Below are positions 56,544 to 64,000 of a DNA stretch of 64,000 nt, one piece after another; position 1 is the stretch's first letter; each line of letters opens with the position of its first letter. Location of the stretch: positions 2,728,001-2,792,000 of the forward strand of contig NC_089394.1 in NCBI RefSeq assembly GCF_003171515.1. The letters run 5' to 3'. The position numbers and the translations under genes are program-made. Below the pieces are notes generated by a model. It was not told where the DNA came from. It made no database searches and saw only the letters and a program-made list of their open reading frames with translations. Source of the stretch: Pyrenophora tritici-repentis (taxonomy: Eukaryota; Ascomycota; Dothideomycetes; Pleosporales; Pleosporaceae).

Positions 56544-56548
56544 CTTAG

Positions 56549-58004
56549 GCTCTTAGCGTAATGTTAGCCTTATATTATAAACTTATACTATTGTATCTAA
56601 CGATTCTGAGCTCCTAGGATCTATAGATCTAGCCACCGTTCGGTTCACTCTTTATGGTCTTGGCGTTTTTGTCTTGGCATTTAAGCGTAAATTAGCAGGC
56701 GGCTGCCTTTCTAAATACAGAGTTAACTTTATAAGACATATGTGAGGGATCGATCAAGAAAGATTGGATTTGACAAGATACAAGCTATCGAGCTATCTAC
56801 GTTGTGAGCCCGAACTTATGCTGTGGGCGCCAAGGCGCTAGTCCGATAAGATAAGGATCTTATCGATATGGGGGCCATGGGCCGAGCGAGTCTATGGATC
56901 CGTAACAACATAGAAACCCCCTTAACAACCTAAAAAAATTGTACTATTATCACCTATAAGGTAATTGCTTAATCCTTAACTTCGTCTTTCTTAGTAGAAA
57001 TCCCTCGGGGATTATTCTTGTTGCTTGCAACGCGCCATAGAATACGCTAAGCGCCGATTGATAGACACACGGATCTACTTAGATGTGCTAGTGCTGACAG
57101 TGTCCTTGAAAAAAATCATCGACGATCAAGTCGGATAACCTACTATGTTGCCAGTAACACCGAATTTTTGATCCTAGATAGGTGACGGATCCTTGGCGTA
57201 CGAGGAGTTGCATAATATTGGGGAGAGCTCTATGGAGCTACTTCGCACCGCCTTGCCTCTAGATGACGTAGCTAGCAACCACCCTACGTAATGCTCTGTC
57301 ACTTGGATGACCAGAGACGCCTGGTGCTTACAGGATTACTTGGCAATCTGTTGATCGGCTACAAATAGTTGGTCTGTGGATCTGAAAGAGGAGCCGTGCC
57401 TTTACACTGGGCGTCCCGGCATGCTCGGGTGGACGTGAGTGTATCTTTGGAGGGAGCATTAGCGGAGGGCGATTAAAGGGTAGGAGGTGCTAGTTTAAGT
57501 TGATTTGTAGGCGAGGGAGAGAATGATAGCATAGTCGTTAACGGAAGCATGGATGAAGTATGTGCTAGCTATGAATCGAAGAATGAAGCTTCTGGAAAAT
57601 CACTAGATTATGGATACTTGAGAGTTTCTACCTAAAAGACTGCAAAATATGACATCGACGCAGCAGATTCGCGATCGAAGAGAACTCTTAGCCTTGGGAG
57701 CTTTTGGTGCTGGAGAGCTTGGAGAGAGACTAACTATGAATGGCTAGGCTTACTGCATGGTCAACAGCAACACTGGACTGGTGACATCTCGTCGCCACTT
57801 CCTCACAAGCCAAGCGCAATAACTGATGTATTCAAGGGCGTTCTAGCATCTCCTAATTGACACTCTAACGAAACAACCAACGGTTCACTCACCAGTTCTC
57901 ATGTAATAATACGTAGACTTGAACTCACAGAATCTCACTCCACACAAGCAGAAAAGCACTGAACTTGTTAAGAAGGACTAGACGAAAAATTCCACGAAAT
58001 CTAT
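56549..58004. other. AT-rich, stop-laden relic DNA
   Basis: About 1.46 kb contains no ORF of note. Many short TA-rich words and palindromes (such as ggatctatagatc near 56618) recall sequence eroded by repeat-induced point mutation. I found no repeat partner inside this window. The retrotransposon inserted at the left border of this tract. Confidence 0.45.
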
Positions 58005-60060
58005 CTACGCCCACGAAAAGTGCTCAGAATGCAGATAAACACCACCCGATAGACTCCCACCAAATATCTTCAGATTCTCAGCCGCAACCGCATTCCTGAC
58101 ATCATTCTGCATCGTCTCAGGGCCACATACGTATACGCTGAGCGACTCGCCTGCGTCCGCCGCTCGTGTAGCTTCTTCTTGCACAATTTGAGGTAGCTGG
58201 GGTCGGCCCTGGAATTCTATGCCAGGTACAACCGCCGCAGCGGGTTCTACCCCCTTCCCGGTTTCCACTATAATTTCGTTGGAAGATGTGGATGCTGTCG
58301 AGTGCGCGGGATTCGCGGCTTTTGTCGACAAGTCCGCTACTTGTGCGGCTTCCCCTGTGAGGTAGATTTGTACGCGTACAGAGGAGGATAAGCCTGGTGT
58401 TGGGAATTTTGCAAGAAGTTCTGCTACTGTTCGTTCGAACCAGAGGCGACTTCTGGTGTCTCGGGTTGCAAGGACTACGCGCAGAGAGATATGTTTTGAT
58501 CTGTAGCTACGAGGAGCAGGCTTCTCTACAAGCTCACCTTTCCCCTGTTCTTCGTCGCTTGATGTTGAAGCGGAGCGGGCAAAATGCTCGATGAGTGGTA
58601 AACACCAACCAGCGCCTGAGCCACCAGCTATAACGAATAGCCGATCCGCGTCCCACAGCCTGGACGGGTTAACGCCGCCGTATGGTCCATCAACAACAAC
58701 TGAGATTGGCACATCTGATTTGAGAAGTGCATGTTGGTAAAGCTTTGCCGTAAATCCGCCCTGATGACAGATATAAAACACCAGTTCCGACGCTTCGTCA
58801 CTGCTCCTTGGTGGCGATGAGCAAATCGTAAACGGGTGAGCTCATAACGCTGGCAAGATTCCGAAGCTGGTAAAGCGCAAGAAGCAGTGCTGACCCTGAG
58901 TCCAGTGGAAGTTTGCCGGAATATTGATACGCGTGAATCCGTTATCCTCGACAGCGATGTGCGCTTTCTGAGTCCACTTGTATTCAAAAACTGATCGGAG
59001 CCACGGGTAGACGAAACAAGGAATGTACACGGCGGCGGTAGCCACGAAGTAATGCCAGCTAGTCAGCGTATGATCACAGTGCCAGAAGAAGGTGACCATA
59101 AACACGACGACAGCGAAGATGTGCGTCGCCTTGAAGAACTCGTAGCCAAGAGTCCTGATTATTAGGTTAGCTTCGTTCCTCTGGTGAGCTTGGGATACAT
59201 ACCGTATAGTTGCATGGGACAAAAAGGTAAGCCAAGCCTGGAACACAAGTGCCACAATCCCCGTCCAGTAGAAAAGCAGATTGTTAGTAAAATGCTTCTC
59301 CATATCATTCTAGTGAACATGATACACAATAAACGGAAAGGTATGCAAAAGCGCCAGCAAGAAAAACGCATACGCAATCCACCGATGAAACACCTGAAGC
59401 CGTTCATACGATATACCCGTAAGCAAGGTAATCCAATTCGTCTTGCTCGCCGTAGCACTGCCATCATAATCAGCCTTCTCACACACAACCAAGCACGACA
59501 ACAACAAAAGAAGATCGAACAAACTCACAAAATAAACGGCATACACCCCAACGCCAACCACCCAGACCTCGTCCCCAACGGCGGCGACCCCCCAAACTTC
59601 TCACTAACCCAATAGTACGGTTATGGCGCTAGATCCATACAGAAGAAATACACAGTGCCAACCGCACCCAGCATCAACACCCCATAGGCGCTGAATTCCA
59701 CTTAAACCGTTGGATGTGAAATCCGCGATACGACAGATACCGCAACCCAGTGAGTCCTCTCTGCCATATCGAGCGCGGGCCTATCTTGCGTTTTCGCAAG
59801 AAGAGTATCGAGACGATGTGGCTGAGGATGAAGAGGCCAATTGCGCAGATGAAGAAGAGAACGGTGGGGATAGCGAAGACGTGGTCGGCTTCGTACCTTG
59901 AGCTGTGTTTAGTAGATTGGGAAGAGGAGGAGAGGAGGGGGACGGACCAAAAGTGCCAGCGTTGTTTGTAGTAGGCGCATTCCGCTGGTATCTTTTTGGC
60001 ACAGCTGGGCATACGCATGCCGGTTAGGACAACGGGGGAGGAGAGCCATGCTGCGTTCAT
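58005..60060 (-). pseudogene. Ferric/cupric reductase (FRE family), disrupted
   Basis: Start MNAAWLSSPVV at 60060 and C-terminus GGVYLHSEHFSWA at 58005 are intact, with two introns of normal form (GTGAGT...GGCAG and GTATGT...TCAG). The layout is that of a FRE metalloreductase: N-terminal membrane spans, a heme core (YERLQVFHRWIAYAFF, LLHTFPFIVYHVH), FAD-binding HPFTICSSP, and NADPH-binding GPYGG and CGPETMQNDVRNA. Three in-frame stops break it: TAA at 59621-59623 (after MDLAP), TAG at 59310-59312 (after YHVH) and TGA at 58842-58844 (just before AHPFTIC). A shift at the C run 59680-59683 needs one more base. Homopolymer error could explain the shift but not the stops, so loss of function is likely. 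Divergence from a Ctr gene points to copper rather than iron. Confidence 0.8.
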
Positions 60061-60964
60061 TTTGGTAGGTGGGTAGGGTAGGAGCGAAGAGGTGGAGTAT
60101 AACTACTCTAATCTAGCGCGATTCTTTTACTTCAATCTTACTGGACATAAGGTTGGGAAATAAAAAGCCTAAGACTTCCAATTCGGCTTTCCGCACATCA
60201 GATGAAAACAACAACTTAGTATAACAATTGCTCAAACCCAACTCAACATGACCAAACCCTTTCCCGTCCCGGGATTATCAATCTTTCCTCCTTACACCTC
60301 ACAAAACATGCGCAATTTAGCGCTTATAGCTCCAAATTCATACCCATACACATACACATACCCCATGCTCGTACCGCTCCCGTTCCGTTCCCCACCCCTG
60401 TCACACCTACCCTAAACAAAAGCTTGTATCCAATGCTTGACTTGCGAATCACCCCGGATATTACCGGGTATAACGCCACTGCACCAATCACCTCTTGCGC
60501 GCATTTTCTCAAACAGGAGTTGCGGCTTGTTTTGGCTGACGAACGGGGGAGAAAAAAAAGAGCGGGTTTGAGCAAGTTGTCAGCGACGCACGGGACGTGG
60601 GGTCCTCGGGATGCGGGAGGAACGTAGGTTTGTGGTGTAGATGGGATGGATTTGGGGAGGGATCGGCGGGGCTTGGGGATGGGAAGTGAGCAAGATTGAC
60701 GGAGATGGCTTGTTTTTAGGTGTAGTTTTAGTTGCAGGGATTTAACAAGGTCCTTGACATTATGGTAATAAGCTCTTCGCGCATTTAATCCATGAAGAAG
60801 GCTTCTGTTCGCTACTCTCTAAATTCTCTTATTTGATTAATATTTTTTTTGATTAACTACCAAACTTTTTTCTGTACCTTTTTTTCGTGCCTTGTTACTT
60901 TGACTTGGGAGCATTCGAGGTATACGACCCATTAAACGATACGAATACACCACACGAAGTAACG
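60061..60964. promoter_or_regulatory. Shared divergent promoter of the reductase and Ctr genes
   Basis: About 0.9 kb lies between the two starts. Three TTGCTCA/TGAGCAA words occur at 60228-60234, 60569-60575 and 60687-60693. They match the core of the element bound by Mac1-type copper-sensing factors. The match is by eye and unscored. Confidence 0.4.
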
Positions 60965-61504
60965 ATGAACATGCTAATGCCCACCACCGGCATATCCACC
61001 ACGCCCATGCCCATGCCAATGACCTTCCTCACCTCAACGACAACCCCCCTCTTCTCCCCCGCCTGGACACCCAGCACAGTGGGCCAATACACCGGGACCT
61101 GCGTTTTCCTAATCATCCTTGCAGCCCTCTTCCGCGGCCTCGTAGCCATGCGGTTTAATCTACCTAAAGTGGTGGCTATAGTGCAGGACGAGCGGGGGGG
61201 AAGAAGGTGGGGTGAACGGGTATGGGTATAAGAGCGGGCAGGAGGGGAGGAGAAAGTGGAGGGCGGGAGAGGCGGTTTGGATTGCGGGGGGTGGATGTTG
61301 TGGTTGCTGGGGTTGGGTATTTGCTGTAAGTTAAGTTTTCCTTGAGGGAGGGGGGAGTGTGTAGGGCTGCAGCTGACGATGATGATGTTTAGGATGATTG
61401 CGATTATGACGATGAATGTGGGATATTTCATGTCGGTTTTGGCGGGGATTTTCCTCGGGAGCTTGGTTTTTGGACATTTGGTGGGGAAGTCGGCGGCGAT
61501 ATGA
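60965..61504 (+). pseudogene. Ctr-type copper transporter, reading frame broken
   Basis: The N-terminus MNMLMPTTG with Met-rich TTPMPMPM and the first span (VFLIILAALFRGLVAMRF) are in one frame. The conserved C-terminal part MTMNVGYFMSVLAGIFLG, with the MxM/GxxxG marks of Ctr trimers, is in an exon starting at 61373 after an intron 61326-61372. Between them the frame changes at G runs 61194-61200 (seven G) and 61286-61291 (six G). The segment AGVGYLL expected before the intron is in yet another frame. At least one indel is therefore needed for a full protein. Ctr proteins import Cu(I) at the plasma membrane. Together with the broken reductase next door this looks like a lost copper-uptake unit, though homopolymer error alone could account for this gene. 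Confidence 0.65.
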
Positions 61505-61688
61505 AAGTGGATGTTTTTTTCTTGCTTCGTTTGGGAAAGACATGGATGCGCGCAAGAGGTGGGAATGGCAGATGAACTAGTAATTTCTAGCACTTGAAAG
61601 GAGAAGGGGTGAATAAAGGGCGATGGCTACGCTAGGTTACATAAGAACTGCAAAGACTACTTGCAAGACTCCCTCAATGATCATCCTT
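61505..61688. other. Short convergent spacer
   Basis: The 3' ends of the Ctr gene and the carboxypeptidase gene meet here. No other feature seen. Confidence 0.5.
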
Positions 61689-63136
61689 CTAAGCATCCTT
61701 GAGCATGCTAGCAACACCAGCCCAAGTCTCCAACACAGTCGGCCTGATCTGGTTCGCAGGCAGCACGAAGCCGTAGGTACCCTTGTCGCGAAGCTCATAT
61801 GTGTATGAGTAAGTAGCGTTACCCTGGACATCAGTGTAGTCTGTGGATGATCCAGTAGTGGCGTAAAGCGTCGAACAGCTGGGGCCAATCGTGTAAGGAG
61901 TGCCCGAGACAGCGCTGATGGCGGACTGAGCGCGGCTTGCGAGTGAGCGGTGCTGGGCGTCGTTCTCGGGGCGAAGGCTGCAGTCGTAGCCGTATGGCCA
62001 GAGAATGTACTGGCCGTAGGAGCTGGACAATGATGAGCATGTGAATAAATTTGCAGGACAACAGATTGCACATACTGAACATCGAGGTAAAGTCTAATAC
62101 CACGCGACGCCTTGAGCGCGTCCACTTGAGCCTTGACCCCACGGAGCTCGGGTGAATCACCTGCAGCGACACCCTTGTATGTCTCCGAGCAGGGGTTGGT
62201 AGAAGCACCACCAGCTACTTCCCACTTGTATGGCCAGTTACCTTGAGGCCTGGTTAGTATTGTGCCCACAAAAAGATACAATGGATGCTTACGGTTGATG
62301 TCACGACCGACACATGAGTTGCCACTCACAGTCTGTCGGTTCTTGCGCCAGAGACGGTCGGTAGTCTGGGAGTAGACAAAGCCGTCTGGGTTGACAATGG
62401 GTGTGATGTAGAAGTCGAATTTATCGACGAGAGACTTGATAGTCGCATCGCTGCCGTACTTGGTGAGAAGTTGCCATGCGAAGTACCTGTAGGTGATTTG
62501 TTAGCCCCCTTGCCAGGCAATTGTGAGATGTTTCATACTCGGTAGTCATGGAAGTGATCCACTCTCTCGCGTGAACGTTTCCATGGATGATGACAGCGGG
62601 CTTGGAGCCCTTGCCGCCGCTACCCCAGATGTGGATGCCAGTCAAGACCCGTCCCTGAACCGAGGTACCCACGGTGACAATCTCAGACTGGCTAGTGTAG
62701 CCGGCCTGTAGGTCTCGGAGGAATTGGAGATGATCAGCATATGGGTGGTACGCAGTGAACCACGACTCGCTAGGAACTGATGGAAATTAGAGTCTGCGTT
62801 TGACTGCACGTCAACTGACTTACCAGCATATATGCCCATCTCTCCTTCTTCCGCAAGGGCAGCGCCAACATCCTCGTTCAGCGTCTTGCTTTCAGTAACC
62901 AATGCAGTCAATGCGTCGACATTCTCGGGCGCGACGACAACATCCATCTCGGCCGACTTGCCGGGGTTCAGGACGTGTGCAGCCAGGCTCTCGATCTGAG
63001 CCAGCATATCGTTGGTGCTAGTCACGCGAAGGACCTTGTAGCCATTGTAGTCAACCTTCTTGCCAGCTCTTGGCACGACGGTGCCCAGGGCAGTGGAGGA
63101 GAGGAGGAGCGCCGAAGTAAGAATAGTGGTCTTCAT
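61689..63136 (-). CDS. Secreted M14 metallocarboxypeptidase A
   Basis: Five exons, 63136-62824, 62776-62539, 62486-62293, 62241-62076 and 62022-61689, give 414 residues with all splice phases consistent. A signal peptide ([18 protein letters not shown]) and a propeptide of about 95 residues precede the peptidase. Zinc ligands are His and Glu in GNVHAREW and the His in DVHSYGQ (formed across the last intron). The general-base Glu is in [11 protein letters not shown]. Substrate-pocket motifs such as NPDGFVYS and WRKNR are conserved. Such enzymes remove C-terminal hydrophobic residues from peptides in the medium; the propeptide keeps the zymogen inactive. No disruption is seen. Confidence 0.9.
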
Positions 63137-63795
63137 GATGGCTGATGGAGAGACGACCGTTTGATGCGGTGTGCTCTTACAAAGAGAGGAAACCACTTGC
63201 TTTTATGCTTTGGGGTGTTTATATCGTCCCATCATCCACCTTCCCGCCGAGGAATCTGGCCAAGACGCCTTCTTGCTCGCCATCACGAAATCACATGGAA
63301 GAGGCAGGTACCTATCTTGTACTGTCCGTAGATCCGCTGCAGTACGGGAGATGTGCACTCGAAGGAGCTCGACAGAAATGCTGCACGCGCGGAAGATGAC
63401 GACTGAACGGGGATGGAACATATACCTCACGACCTGGATGGTCGTTTAATTTATTAGACTCTCTTGGCATGCTCGATGGAAGTCGTGAGGGTGAACAAGA
63501 CGATTGGCGCGGGACCGTTTCGCTTGTCGCATTAGGCAGGTGGAGGTCTCGGAGACTACTCTGGCTGGTCTTGGCAACAAGATAGGGCAAATTCGAGACT
63601 TGGTAGCCTGGGGTAACTATATGAACGCGGGATACTAGTAGTGAGCTGATTTGCTGTATTATAGCGAATCCTTGGTAAAGCCAGCGTCTTGACTGGGAAG
63701 GAGACAAACATAAAAGCTACGGAAGGCGCAAGTGTATCCCGTCATAACCCCCTTCTCGAAGCATGAGATGCATGATGGTATCTTTGCAAGTTCCC
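63137..63795. other. Intergenic, no gene seen
   Basis: About 660 bp lies between the start of the carboxypeptidase gene and the end of the right-edge gene on the same strand. It should carry the carboxypeptidase promoter. Short ORFs are unsupported. Confidence 0.45.
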
Positions 63796-64000
63796 TTACT
63801 GGGAAGGTACGCCCAACTCCCTGAGCACATTTGCGCAACCAATCCTCAGCCACTCGTCTATATGGGCCTGGCCAGTAACCCAGACACTCCCTAGCATGCC
63901 GCCAGCGTTCGCGCTCGCTCCCTCTGTACAGCCTGCCCGCCGTGGAACAATGATGAGATGATCTGCCCACATAATGACGTTGTGCGGAGGGGCATCCTTC
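63796..64000 (-). CDS. ATP adenylyltransferase (Ap4A phosphorylase) C-terminus, partial
   Basis: The last 68 codons are in frame, ending at TAA (63796-63798). They read PPHNVIMWADHLIIVPRRAG, then ANAGGMLGSVWV and a C-terminal NVLRELGVPSQ. This matches the C-terminal domain of fungal Apa1/Apa2-type Ap4A phosphorylases, where the conserved xPRR and N-x-x-G-M-L-G stretches end with LGVP. These enzymes cleave diadenosine polyphosphates by phosphorolysis to ATP and ADP. The N-terminal part with the catalytic HxHxQ-like site lies beyond the window. It was found only by reading the minus frame at the edge. Confidence 0.72.
   Translation of the reverse strand, partial: KDAPPHNVIMWADHLIIVPRRAGCTEGASANAGGMLGSVWVTGQAHIDEWLRIGCANVLRELGVPSQ

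Noticed and set aside
58842..59623. RIP as the cause of the reductase stop codons
   Set aside because: The original codons are unknown. TAA and TAG could derive from CAA and CAG by C-to-T change, but other origins fit equally well, and no repeat copy is seen.
60895..61593. 232-codon minus-strand frame opposite the Ctr gene
   Set aside because: It has low-complexity Pro/Ser/His composition and no domain; the plus strand carries recognisable Ctr motifs.

Overview
This window looks like nuclear DNA of a filamentous ascomycete, most likely a Dothideomycete of the order Pleosporales. The evidence is short introns of about 45-60 bp with GTAAGT/GTATGT donors and CTAAC-type branch sites, fungus-restricted families (HbrB, PRM1, cutinase, Dal5-type permease), long gene-poor intergenic spacers, and a Ty3/gypsy chromovirus carrying an antisense CX2CX6C coiled-coil ORF. 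The order-level call is inference; no marker gene fixes the species. Layout: 1-48.5 kb is mostly housekeeping sequence. It holds the end of an EutQ-like cupin gene; the TORC2 subunit hbrB divergent from the KEOPS subunit GON7; the HOPS subunit VPS39; a small secreted 8-cysteine protein; the cell-fusion protein PRM1; a conserved fungal protein of unknown function with a long leader; a GNAT acetyltransferase; a cutinase; a BLOC-1 subunit 1-like protein; and a 12-kb gene for the giant HECT ubiquitin ligase TOM1/HUWE1. A divergent pair of a TauD-type sulfonate dioxygenase and a Dal5-type MFS transporter follows. Then come a 798-residue multi-CX2CX6C zinc-binding protein, a histidine phosphatase ending in a PCNA-binding (PIP-box) motif, and a frameshifted JmjC/cupin-like gene. 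From 48.5 to 61.5 kb is an accessory, decaying island. An LTR retrotransposon (49777-56543) has 452-bp LTRs that read as identical and a CTTAG target-site duplication. It has a gag gene with a zinc knuckle and an unusual C-terminal extension, a -1 frameshift site into pol, a pol gene whose chromodomain is split off by one missing base, and an antisense accessory ORF. Beside it lies AT-rich sequence without genes, then a divergent metalloreductase and Ctr copper-transporter pair, both disrupted. The right end returns to ordinary genes: a secreted M14 carboxypeptidase and the C-terminus of an ATP adenylyltransferase running off the edge. How genes fit together: three divergent pairs share promoters. 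These are hbrB/GON7, the dioxygenase/MFS pair (a likely uptake-and-cleavage unit for a sulfonate or similar acid), and the FRE/CTR pair (reduction and import of copper, apparently lost here). Several reading-frame breaks sit in or next to G runs, so assembly error must be excluded before they are called biological. The metalloreductase also has three stop codons that homopolymer error cannot explain.
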